Shown piece after piece: positions 50,741 to 58,639 of a DNA stretch of 64,000 bases; the stretch's first letter is position 1; every line of letters begins with the position of its first letter. The position numbers were made by a program, and so were the translations under genes. This DNA is from an uncultured Lachnospiraceae bacterium (GTDB lineage: Bacteria; Bacillota; Clostridia; Lachnospirales; Lachnospiraceae), in the NCBI GenBank assembly GCA_910588655.1, contig CAJUPJ010000010.1:36912-100911 (forward strand), in the 5' to 3' direction. The notes beneath the pieces were generated by a model that was not told where the DNA came from, ran no database searches, and saw only the letters and a program-made list of their open reading frames with translations.

Positions 50741-52061
50741 AGTATACACCATTGCTTTCTATTGTTACATTTACACCATGTTCCGCCAGCAGTGTGAAAA
50801 AACGCCTTTGTATTGATACATCTGCCAGTATTGATGTAAATGTAAAGACAAGTTCTCCGTTATATGAAACTACTGCCCCTTTTATATTCTGTCCTGTTGA
50901 AACAGAAATCATTGAATAAAAACGCTTTATATAATCCTTGTATACATCATCTATAGCTATATTCCCTATATTCGTAAGTGTAGTAGTACCTGCCTTTGCA
51001 GATGATTTGTAAACAAACTTCATTGCTATTTTCTTTATAAAAAATGGAACTGAACGCAGGAATATATTCTTCTGGTTCGACACATTATATGAAAAAAGTT
51101 CTTCCAGGTGTTCTTTATTTATCTGGCTTTTAAGGCTTTCTTTTATTTTACCAAGGACTTCTTCAAATGTATAATCATCCTTTTCCGCTTTAAAAAGTGC
51201 ACTTACCATTACAAAAAAGTTCCTGGTAGTCATTGAGTCAAAATATGGTCTCAGGTTTACAGGCACACATATAACAACAGGCTTAGAAGATGGCTGCCCA
51301 TGCAGGTATTCACAGAAAACAGAGTATGCAAAAAGCCCTGCCAGATACTCATTTATGCTTGCCCCGAAACTTTTTCCTGCCTTTTTAACTTCATCTAGCG
51401 GCATATACCCATGTATTACGCCCAGTTCACCTGCTACAAGCTTTTCGCCTTTTACTTCAACCGCCCTTGCCGTTTTATAGCCTTTTGCATGGCCCTTACG
51501 GTAATTCTTAAGGTAGCTGTCCTCTGTATTAAGCGATGTTACATCAGAAAGCCCGCTGCCCTGTTCACCTTCTATGCCAGGATGCCGCAGGCGCAGGTAC
51601 TGGTACACCAGTTCACGCAGGAAGTTAATGCCGCCCATCCCGTCTGCAAGTACATGGAATACTTCAAGGTTAATCCTTTTTTTATAATAAGTTACCCTGA
51701 AAAGATAGTTATTATTGCCATATGGCTCAATATACCGGCATGGGTAATCACTTTCTTCTTCAATAAGCGGCGGTCTTTTATTATTTGTTTCAAAATAATA
51801 CCAGAAAACCCCTTTCCTCATATGGACATTAAATGTACCAAAACCAGGAAGTACCATATCCAGTGCTTTCTGCAGTGTGTTCCTGTCAATATCCTCATCC
51901 AGTTCAACTGCTATCCTGTATACATTCGTCATTGTATGTGTTGCGATGGCAGGGAAAAGGTTGGCTGTATTGTCAAGCTTCTGCCAGTTTGTCTCTGTAC
52001 GTCTCCTGGTTCTAACTTTCTTTTGTTTGGTTTTTGTATTTCCTGTTATATTGTCTTCCAT
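50727..52061 (-). CDS. Condensation/alcohol acetyltransferase-like protein
   Basis: The 444-residue protein has the CoA-acyltransferase fold with the catalytic motif HVLADGMGG near residue 130 (HxxxDG type), a second structural block SINEYLAGLFAYSVF and CVPVNLRPYFDS. It resembles alcohol acetyltransferases and condensation-domain proteins. N-terminal KTKQKKVRTRRR makes the start very basic. No strong ribosome site is seen. It is the first gene of the trio and overlaps the next gene. Confidence 0.75.
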   Translation of the reverse strand: MEDNITGNTKTKQKKVRTRRRTETNWQKLDNTANLFPAIATHTMTNVYRIAVELDEDIDRNTLQKALDMVLPGFGTFNVHMRKGVFWYYFETNNKRPPLIEEESDYPCRYIEPYGNNNYLFRVTYYKKRINLEVFHVLADGMGGINFLRELVYQYLRLRHPGIEGEQGSGLSDVTSLNTEDSYLKNYRKGHAKGYKTARAVEVKGEKLVAGELGVIHGYMPLDEVKKAGKSFGASINEYLAGLFAYSVFCEYLHGQPSSKPVVICVPVNLRPYFDSMTTRNFFVMVSALFKAEKDDYTFEEVLGKIKESLKSQINKEHLEELFSYNVSNQKNIFLRSVPFFIKKIAMKFVYKSSAKAGTTTLTNIGNIAIDDVYKDYIKRFYSMISVSTGQNIKGAVVSYNGELVFTFTSILADVSIQRRFFTLLAEHGVNVTIESNGVYYEQL

Positions 52062-52205
52062 TATTTTACATTACAGAGCCTTTCCATAAAAATTCCATTG
52101 CTGCTGGTATATTATAGAAAGCGCATAATTTATATTGCTGTCCCATACACCGTTGCGCTGTTATTCCATTATACAAAAAAATACAGTTGTTTACAATAAA
52201 ATCTA

Positions 52206-52560
52206 AGTTAAATTTCCGTATTTGTGTGGTTTTTTGTTTATGGCGGACAGTTTCTGTGCCAGAGCCAGAACATTCCGTACAGGAGTACACTTGCTACGGT
52301 ACAATGCCATTTAGTTAAGATATGCTGGGTACGCTGGCAAATCCAAAGTGCCTTCCATGAACAAGCACGCTTCCGCTTGGACTTGCACGCAATGGTGCAT
52401 AAAGCCCTAAAGTACAGGGCTTAAACACCAGCGGCTTCGTACAGCTTGTTCATGGAAGCACATTTGGAATTTGCCAGCAATCTACACTTTGGTAATTTAT
52501 AAACAATTTCCTCCTAAACTCTTAACTAAATGACATCATGATACTACGTACGGAAATTAG
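52206..52560. repeat. Structured repeat E, nested in a split copy
   Basis: An outer palindrome (AATTTCCGTA at 52211-52220 with TACGGAAATT at 52549-52558) contains a left half of the family (TTTCTGTGCCAGAGCCAGAACATTCCGTACAGG). It is interrupted by a second unit with 17-bp inverted ends (52304-52320 and 52520-52536, one mismatch). That unit folds into a 34-bp stem, 52333-52366 with 52444-52478, with ACGCTTCCGCTTGG and CACGCAATGG in the loops and an AGCCCT/AGGGCT cap. No gene is credible here. Confidence 0.75.
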
Positions 52561-52629
52561 GGGAAAGCCAGGGTTATTCTGCTATTCATTTATTAGCAAG
52601 TGACTAGCAGAATAAACTCCACTACCTAA

Positions 52630-52911
52630 TTTACAGTTATCTTGTTTTCGTGTATTTTTTGTAAATTTATGGTGACAGGTTTCTTGTGCCAGATGGCAGT
52701 AATATTATGTTAAGGGGTACTTTAAGCCCGCCAGCATTTAAGCCAGATATTTAATGTTACGGAATAAACGTCAGTTTATTTTGGAACATTAAATATCTGG
52801 CTTTATGTGCTGCTGCGTGGCTTAACGTAGCGCAAGCGTACCCCTTAACATAATATTCTGGCTCTGGCACATAAACCGTCCGTTTTTACACAAACACAAG
52901 ATAACTGTAAA
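52630..52911. repeat. Structured palindromic repeat element, copy D
   Basis: A 282-bp copy close in sequence to copy C, with the same 14-bp ends (52630-52643 and 52898-52911). The loop motif reads CGTAGCGCAAGCGT and the paired bases next to CTGCTGCGTGG differ from copy C with matching changes opposite. It lies eight bases inside the right end of the 5.8-kb element. Confidence 0.82.
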
Positions 52912-52926
52912 CCATCCCACACCAGC

Positions 52927-53116
52927 CCCCGAATTTATAATAGTCCATGACGGGCCGCCTTCTGACAGCAGCGCCAAGAACTATTATGTAAAGTACAAAG
53001 ATTATATTAAGAACGTTGCTTCCAGTGAAATTTATGCTACATGGCCGAAAGCAACCCTTTATGCAAATATACTTGCCATACAGTCAATAACCCTTAACAG
53101 GGTATATACTGAATGG
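52927..53116 (+). pseudogene. sleC: Central part of the SleC-like gene, cut off from both ends
   Basis: An open frame reads EFIIVHDGPPSDSSAKNYYV, then KYKDYIKNVASSEIYATWPK and AILAIQSITLNRVYTEW-like residues (codons from 52928; the exact second stretch reads ATLYANILAIQSITLNRVY). This is the next segment of SleC after the 46650-47141 part. After TEW at 53114-53116 the expected YR.GYDF continuation is replaced by foreign sequence next to a large serine recombinase gene. The 3' third of sleC is not found in this window. Confidence 0.8.
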
Positions 53117-53141
53117 TCATATAGTATACACTTGTTCTGCA

Positions 53142-54779
53142 TTATAGTTTGTCATATCCTGGGTTAACTTTAAATTGTATATGGATTTTTTCATTAGTTA
53201 AATATATCTTACTAACCAGCATGTTAGTTAAAACACGTTTTGTTTCCATGCTGGCATTGTTAAAAACATCTTCCCATGCTGGTATTTTTCCATCCAGTCC
53301 TTTATTATAACTAATTTTCATTCTATTATATTCTGTTACCAGTCCTTCCAGTTCTTCTTCCTTTTCTTTACGTTCTTCTTCAAATTTTTTAATTGTGCGT
53401 GTAACAATTCCAATATCAAGCGGATATTTCCCTGTAATTGCTTCTGGCAGATGCCTTTCCATTATTTCAATATCCATAGTATTTTTCTGTATTTCTTTTT
53501 TTATATTCTGTATTTTCTTCTCTGTAAACTTTATATTATTATTTTTATTATCTGCTATCTGCTGGCATACAGAAAAACCATCCAGCAGTTTGGAAATATA
53601 CCCTGCTATAAACTTAAAAATAATTTCCTCAAATTTGTCACTTTTGAACTGTTTTGTACTATTATGTTGTATTCCGCTGGCTGCCGCCGGGCATTTATAT
53701 ACTGGTGTTTTGCTGGTTCTTCTTTCACCAGTGCTTTTTATCGTCCAGTAGTTATATTTACTGCCGTTTGTTAATTTCTTCCCACAGTAGCCACAGTAAG
53801 CCACACCTGCCAGTAAAAGCATCCCGTCATTGCGCATTATTGTTTGTATTCCTTCTTTCTGTGTATTCTTATATTTAGCTGTCCTTGCTGCCCTCTTCTT
53901 TTGCACCTTGTTCCAGGAAACAGTATCAATAATCTGGATATCCTTATTAATACAATCTGAATATATCCAGTTGCTGCTGCCTATTGTATGGTACTTCCCT
54001 TCTGTTTTCTCCCTTCTCTTATACGCAGTAACCCCGCAATAAACAGGGTTTGTAAGTATACTGGTTACAGTCCCTGGTCTCCAGAAATCATTAGGTGCTA
54101 ATTCTTTGTATTTTTTATCACCATTAAGTATTTTAGCAATTTTAGCTGAACCAAATTCTTTGTTAAATGATAAATTATAGATATATTTTACCGTTTCTGC
54201 CTGTTCTGGAATAATTTCCAGTTTGTGCAGCGCCCTGCCATGCTTGCTTATTTCATTTGACAACACTAACTTGTAACCATATGGGGCTTTTCCGCCCATA
54301 AACTTCCCCTGTCTTGCAAGCCTGCATGCGGTATCTTTTACCCTCTGCCCTGTGTCAGAACTGCTTTTTTGTGCATTGCCATACCGCAGGGCAAGCATCA
54401 TCTGTCCCATTATATCATTATTTTCAGGCGAAATACAGCCATCCTTTGTAGTGTATACATCCACCCCATAACTTTTAAGCTGCATTACATAAGCACCAAT
54501 TTCCCACATTCTCCTGCCAATCCTGTCATCCTTATATACAACAAGTATATTATATTCATGGTTTTTTGCATCTTTTAAAGCTTCCTGCAGCACGTTCCTG
54601 TCCTTGACAGAATTTTTATACCCGCTTACGCCGCCTTCAAAATATTCCTTGCCATCCAGAATCCAGCCATCATGCTTTAAAATATAATCCTTATTAATAC
54701 CCCTTTGTATATTTAAATCGCCATCTGCATCTAACTGCTGGTTTGAACTGGCCCTTAAAAGCATCCTTACTATTTTCAT
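53142..54779 (-). CDS. Large serine recombinase
   Basis: The start is placed at the internal ATG 54777-54779 (MKIVRMLLRASSNQQ); frames from 54827 or 54794 are possible. The 545-residue protein has the resolvase domain with the catalytic Ser in LLRASSNQQ, EYFEGGVSGYKNSVKDR, VVYKDDRIGRRMWE, a recombinase domain (GGKAPYGYKLVLS), a zinc ribbon (CGYCGKKLTN, KCPAAASG) and a C-terminal coiled coil (EKKIQNIKKEIQ..., EEERKEKEEELEGLV). Such enzymes integrate and excise mobile elements at specific sites. Its 3' end lies 26 bases from the second break in sleC, the normal place next to an att site. Confidence 0.9.
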   Translation of the reverse strand: MKIVRMLLRASSNQQLDADGDLNIQRGINKDYILKHDGWILDGKEYFEGGVSGYKNSVKDRNVLQEALKDAKNHEYNILVVYKDDRIGRRMWEIGAYVMQLKSYGVDVYTTKDGCISPENNDIMGQMMLALRYGNAQKSSSDTGQRVKDTACRLARQGKFMGGKAPYGYKLVLSNEISKHGRALHKLEIIPEQAETVKYIYNLSFNKEFGSAKIAKILNGDKKYKELAPNDFWRPGTVTSILTNPVYCGVTAYKRREKTEGKYHTIGSSNWIYSDCINKDIQIIDTVSWNKVQKKRAARTAKYKNTQKEGIQTIMRNDGMLLLAGVAYCGYCGKKLTNGSKYNYWTIKSTGERRTSKTPVYKCPAAASGIQHNSTKQFKSDKFEEIIFKFIAGYISKLLDGFSVCQQIADNKNNNIKFTEKKIQNIKKEIQKNTMDIEIMERHLPEAITGKYPLDIGIVTRTIKKFEEERKEKEEELEGLVTEYNRMKISYNKGLDGKIPAWEDVFNNASMETKRVLTNMLVSKIYLTNEKIHIQFKVNPGYDKL

Positions 54780-54852
54780 ATTCCATACAGCCTTCATTTT
54801 TATTTTATCATAAATATAATATTTCAATATAGCAGAAAATATTAAAAAGGCA

Positions 54853-54910
54853 TAAAAAATACCTCCAAAGTAACAGGCTTCTATAATTAACCTGTATACT
54901 CCAGAGGCAT
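54853..54910 (-). terminator. Terminator after the 102-residue ORF
   Basis: On the minus strand ATGCCTC..AGTATACAGG pairs imperfectly with CCTGTTACTTTGGAGGTAT (54910-54891 with 54877-54859), followed by six T residues. Confidence 0.65.
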
Positions 54911-54920
54911 TATTTCATAT

Positions 54921-55229
54921 TCAAATACTTAATGTATTCCCTTTATTAATCTGGAACAGTAACTCATCACTCATTATTTTTTTAATATCTTCAATACATT
55001 CCCTGTCCCTTTCTTTATCCAGCACTGGTATTTCTATTACAACATCCATGTTACTTTCCCGGTATACCTGTATGTTTTCATTAAATCCCAGATTACCAGG
55101 TATGCTGCCTTTAATACTTTCCATATTGGCGTAAATCCCTTTTTTAACATTATATTCCATATATAATATTTTATTAAGGTAATTTCCAGGTATTACAATA
55201 ATAAATATCCCAATATTTAACCTCATCAA
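54921..55229 (-). CDS. Hypothetical protein upstream of the large serine recombinase
   Basis: The frame gives 102 residues from ATG 55227-55229, with a second ATG at 55224; no clear ribosome site is seen. A hydrophobic start (IGIFIIVIPGNYLNK) precedes a soluble part (MEYNVKKGIYANMESIKG, VIEIPVLDKERDRECIEDI). No family is recognised. It is followed by a terminator and then the recombinase. It may be a cargo gene or remnant of the second insertion. Confidence 0.45.
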   Translation of the reverse strand: MMRLNIGIFIIVIPGNYLNKILYMEYNVKKGIYANMESIKGSIPGNLGFNENIQVYRESNMDVVIEIPVLDKERDRECIEDIKKIMSDELLFQINKGNTLSI

Positions 55230-55440
55230 TTAAGCCCTTTAGCTTGCAGGCAATGCGGATTACGAATATCCGCCTGACTAAATGACTAGCAGAATAAACT
55301 CTCTCCTGTTTTCATGGAAGGCACTTTGGATTTGCCAGCGCACCCAGTATTTAATACTTTTAAACATCTTTTCTTAACTTAATGACACCGTCCGCCAAAC
55401 CATTACAGTCCCACACACACCCAAGGCAACTGTAAACCCT
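55216..55440. repeat. Mosaic of repeat fragments (element F)
   Basis: This gap before the mannan locus holds pieces seen elsewhere: TAACCTCAT..AA..TAAGCCCTTTA and GCTTGCAGGCAATGCGGATT (as in 34421-34610), TGACTAGCAGAATAAACTC (as near 52601), TCATGGAAGGCACTTTGG and GCACCCAG (reverse of 52326-52360), CTTAACTTAATGACA (as 52521-52535). No complete stem of the family is left, so it looks like a decayed, recombined copy. Confidence 0.65.
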
Positions 55441-55446
55441 CATATC

Positions 55447-57282
55447 TTATAGCAGTGCCGCCGCACCTACCATTCCTGCTTCGTTGCCAAGTGCTGCTAT
55501 TCCAAGTTCTATGCCGCGTCCGCCCCCGAAACAGTTTTTATCCAGTATTTCACGCAGCGGCTCTGATGGAAAGTGTTTGCATGATGCAATGCCTCCGCCT
55601 AACAGTATAAGTTTTGGGCGGAACATATTGGCTATATTAGTAATTCCTGTACCAAGTGCTTCAACATAAGCAGATACAATTTTTCCTGCATCTTTGTCAC
55701 CACCAGCCGCCAGGCTGAACAGTTCTTCTGGCTGCATTTCCCTGCCATATACTTTTTTGGTTTCCCTTGCAATTGCAGCAGATGAAACATATGCTTCAAG
55801 GCATCCCCTGCGCCCGCATGTGCATGGTTCACCGTCTTTTTCAATAACCATATGCCCTGGTTCAGTCCTGCCTTCATATATTTTGCCATTAAGGATAATG
55901 CCCCCGCCTGCCCCTGTGCCAAGTGTCAGGAGCACAACATCTTCATGGTACCTGCCATTGCCTGCAACAGCTTCACCAAGCGCCGCACAGTCTGCATCAT
56001 TTGCAACTCTTATGGGCAGCGGGATAATTTCCCCAATAATGCCTGCTACATCTGTATTTTCCCATTTGATATTATTGGAATATTCTAAAATCCCGTTTTT
56101 CCTGTCTACTGTCCCGGGTATGCCTATCCCTGCGCCAATACACTGTTCCATAAGTATATTATTTTCTTCAAGCATCCCAAGAACTGTTTCTGCTATACGC
56201 CTTAATGTCCTGTCTGCGCCTTCTTCTGCGTTTGTTGGAATGGTTCTGGAGGCAAGAAGCTTGTTATGTACATCAACAAGACCTGTTTTGGTATTTGTGC
56301 CCCCTATGTCAATGCCTATACGTACAAGGCCTGTCTTGTCACGTATTGTTGTAACAAGCGCATCACATTTTCCTTCTATCTTATATGCACCGTTGCCTGC
56401 TGTAATTAAAATACTGTCACCTTTCTGGTATTCTACCGTTTCACCACCTGATGAAATCTTTCCTTTCCCATCAAGGAACAGTACGCTTGCAAAAGACTTG
56501 TCTGTTACTACGCCTTCTATGCTGCCCAGGACACTGCCGTCAAGGTTTAATTTGTCCACTGTAAAATAATCACAGTCTGCAACATGCGGATAACTGCTTT
56601 TAAAGTTTGCAGAAGGTGTACGCCTTGTTACAGCAAGTGCCTTGTCAATATGCAGTTCCCGTTTCTTCCCGTCTTTGCCAGTCCTTCCATAATCATACAC
56701 CCGGTAAGTTACATTAGAGTTCTGCTGTATTTCCGCAATAAGGATATCTTTGCCAATAGCATGCATTGTGCCTGATTCAATAAAAAAAACATCACCCTTA
56801 TGTACTGGTACTGCATTAAGCACTTCAAGCAATGTATCATCTTCAATCCTTCTTGCAAATTCCTCACTGGAAATCTCTTCTTTAAAACCATAATACAGGT
56901 ATGCGCCCTCTGCTGCATCCATTACATACCACATTTCAGTTTTGCCATACTGCCCCTCATTTTTCAGGGCATAGCGGTTGTCAGGATGTACCTGTATTGA
57001 AAGATTGTCTTTTGCATCAATAAATTTAACAAGTATTGGGAAGTCCCTGAACCTGCGGCAGTTTTCCCCAAGTACTTCTTTTCCTTCTGCTTTTATAAAC
57101 CCATCCAGCGTCATGCCTGCATATTTCCCATTGGCAATAACAGAAGGCCCGTCTGGATGGCATGACAGCTCCCAGCTTTCAGCCAGGACTGCCCCGTCAT
57201 ATTTCTTATTATATTCATCTGCAAGGCGGTGTCCGCCCCATAAATAGTCTTTAAAACTTGGTAATAATTTTAATAGAGCCAT
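55447..57282 (-). CDS. Fusion: mannose-6-phosphate isomerase + ROK sugar kinase
   Basis: The start is placed at ATG 57280-57282 (MALLKLLPSFKDYLWGG), with AAAGG ten bases upstream. Residues 1-315 are a class I phosphomannose isomerase: AESWELSCHPDGPS, SIQVHPDN, KTEMWYVM, ESGTMHAIG and EIQQNSNVTYRVYD hold the zinc ligands. From about residue 320 a ROK kinase follows: VRIGIDIGGTNTKTGLVD, GIGIPGTVD, NDADCAALGEA, GTGAGGGII and the zinc motif EPGHMVIE...CTCGRRGCLEAY. It would phosphorylate glucose or mannose and turn mannose-6-phosphate into fructose-6-phosphate, feeding the phosphorylase products of this locus into glycolysis. Confidence 0.93.
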   Translation of the reverse strand: MALLKLLPSFKDYLWGGHRLADEYNKKYDGAVLAESWELSCHPDGPSVIANGKYAGMTLDGFIKAEGKEVLGENCRRFRDFPILVKFIDAKDNLSIQVHPDNRYALKNEGQYGKTEMWYVMDAAEGAYLYYGFKEEISSEEFARRIEDDTLLEVLNAVPVHKGDVFFIESGTMHAIGKDILIAEIQQNSNVTYRVYDYGRTGKDGKKRELHIDKALAVTRRTPSANFKSSYPHVADCDYFTVDKLNLDGSVLGSIEGVVTDKSFASVLFLDGKGKISSGGETVEYQKGDSILITAGNGAYKIEGKCDALVTTIRDKTGLVRIGIDIGGTNTKTGLVDVHNKLLASRTIPTNAEEGADRTLRRIAETVLGMLEENNILMEQCIGAGIGIPGTVDRKNGILEYSNNIKWENTDVAGIIGEIIPLPIRVANDADCAALGEAVAGNGRYHEDVVLLTLGTGAGGGIILNGKIYEGRTEPGHMVIEKDGEPCTCGRRGCLEAYVSSAAIARETKKVYGREMQPEELFSLAAGGDKDAGKIVSAYVEALGTGITNIANMFRPKLILLGGGIASCKHFPSEPLREILDKNCFGGGRGIELGIAALGNEAGMVGAAALL

Positions 57283-57322
57283 ATTTAGCATACCTTTCTA
57301 TATATGTTGCATATTTTTAAGG

Positions 57323-57934
57323 TTAAACTGCGCACCTGTCCATAATTTTGTTGTTTATTAATGCTGTCAGCCCGAAACCTGCTACAAAGTATACTGGTGC
57401 AGCAAGTGCTATATAGTAGTCACTGGCTGCAAGGCATATTACTGGTATTAAATCCAGTACCAGCATAAGCATTGTATAAGGAAAATTCCTTACAGCCAGG
57501 AACAGGCTTCTTTTTACAGCGTCTTTTATGCTGTTTCCTTTATATATGCCTGCCGAGAACAGCCAGCATGTTATAAGCAGCCACAGGAACATAAGGCATC
57601 CTGCCACCATGCCTGTTATATGCCAGAACATGCCTGGCTGTGCCTTTGTAACAAGCATAAGGTCAAATGTAAGGACTGTGCCTGTAATAAGCGACAGAAG
57701 CCATACAGGTATGCTTTTTTTAATAGAACTAATGAAAGCATTTTTAAAACTCCTGTATGCTGAAATATAATTATCCTGCCCCATTTTATTTAAAGCCTCG
57801 TACATGGCAGAAACAGAAGCCCCGGCAGTTATAACAGGCACAAGGCAGGCAAGGAATAACAGGTTTATAATAACTACATCACCCGTTTTATCCATAAACC
57901 TGAAAAACGGATTGTCAATGCTTAACTTTTTCAT
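57323..57934 (-). CDS. YesL/DUF624 membrane protein
   Basis: The 203-residue protein has about five membrane helices and the DUF624 start SIDNPFFRFMDKTGDVVIINLLFL with CLVPVITAGAS. These proteins are commonly encoded beside sugar ABC transporters in Firmicutes; their role is unproven. GGAGGC precedes the ATG. It lies between the fusion kinase and a membrane-anchored partner. Confidence 0.88.
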   Translation of the reverse strand: MKKLSIDNPFFRFMDKTGDVVIINLLFLACLVPVITAGASVSAMYEALNKMGQDNYISAYRSFKNAFISSIKKSIPVWLLSLITGTVLTFDLMLVTKAQPGMFWHITGMVAGCLMFLWLLITCWLFSAGIYKGNSIKDAVKRSLFLAVRNFPYTMLMLVLDLIPVICLAASDYYIALAAPVYFVAGFGLTALINNKIMDRCAV

Positions 57935-57959
57935 TAATGCGCCTCCATTTCCTTGTTTT

Positions 57960-58610
57960 TTAGCCTTTGGTTACAAATTTTACAAAATCCATACATTCTG
58001 TAATATGGCTGCTGTTTTTCATAAACACAAGCAGAAGCGGGTCTTTGCTGCTGGATGTAAAATCCCCTGCAAGTGATGTGCTGTCTATGTAAATGCCTGT
58101 ACTGGCATTGCCTTGTTTATAAAGGCATTGGTCCATATCTGCACCACTATGCCATTTGTCTGTAATTTCCATAAACTCCCCGCCGTTTCCAATGCAGTAT
58201 TTAAAAAAGCTTTCTGGCATTATAACTGCATCAACTGCCCCTGAATCCCAGCTAAGGAAAAACCTTTCAAACATGCTTTCATTTGCATTGGCAGGATGTA
58301 TACTTCCATAGGAAAGAAGATAATCAGAGCTGACAGAAATATCCCTGCTTTTTATGCCATAAGCCTTTGAAAAACCATCCTGGATTTTTTCATCCCTTTT
58401 ATAATCATTTTCCTGGTTTATTATGGCAAGGGAAAACAAGGGCCTGCGGTTTCCACATGTAAAATGGTAAATAATTAATGCTGCCAGGGCAGCCATTATA
58501 ACGGCAATAAGCATATAATGCCAGTAATAAGTTATTATATATTCCCTTTTCTGTGCCCTGTCCATATTCCTTGTCTTAACCCTGATATCTTCAATCCTGT
58601 TTTTTAACAT
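57960..58610 (-). CDS. Membrane-anchored extracellular protein of the mannan locus
   Basis: The 216-residue protein has a basic N-terminus, one membrane helix near 28-52 and an outward-facing domain with YGIKSRDISVSSDYLLSYG, AVDAVIMPESFFKYCIG and LLLVFMKNSSHITECMDFV. Parts resemble the periplasmic-binding fold, but no family is certain. It is paired with the DUF624 gene (gap 25 bases). GGGAG lies before the ATG. A role in sensing or holding transporter subunits is possible. Confidence 0.6.
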   Translation of the reverse strand: MLKNRIEDIRVKTRNMDRAQKREYIITYYWHYMLIAVIMAALAALIIYHFTCGNRRPLFSLAIINQENDYKRDEKIQDGFSKAYGIKSRDISVSSDYLLSYGSIHPANANESMFERFFLSWDSGAVDAVIMPESFFKYCIGNGGEFMEITDKWHSGADMDQCLYKQGNASTGIYIDSTSLAGDFTSSSKDPLLLVFMKNSSHITECMDFVKFVTKG

Positions 58611-58639
58611 ATTAATCTCCCATGCTGCCTGTAACAGTT

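Larger units (their letters stand above)
47142..52926. mobile_element. 5.8-kb element with serine recombinases inserted in sleC
   Basis: The ends are GCTGGTGT (47142-47149) and its inverse ACACCAGC (52919-52926), each next to CCCC on the outside (47138-47141 and 52927-52930), consistent with a 4-base direct repeat. Removing 47142-52930 joins SRVVIP to EFIIVHDG in frame, as expected for SleC. Inside, all genes are on the minus strand: two serine recombinases and a small ORF at the left end, then an alpha/beta hydrolase, a DUF6320-like membrane protein and an acyltransferase-like protein, and at the right end two structured repeats. It could have arisen in more than one step. Confidence 0.65.

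Noticed and set aside
51411..52199. 262-codon plus-strand frame
   Set aside because: Lies opposite the acyltransferase gene, which has a recognisable catalytic motif; the frame reads as a shadow.
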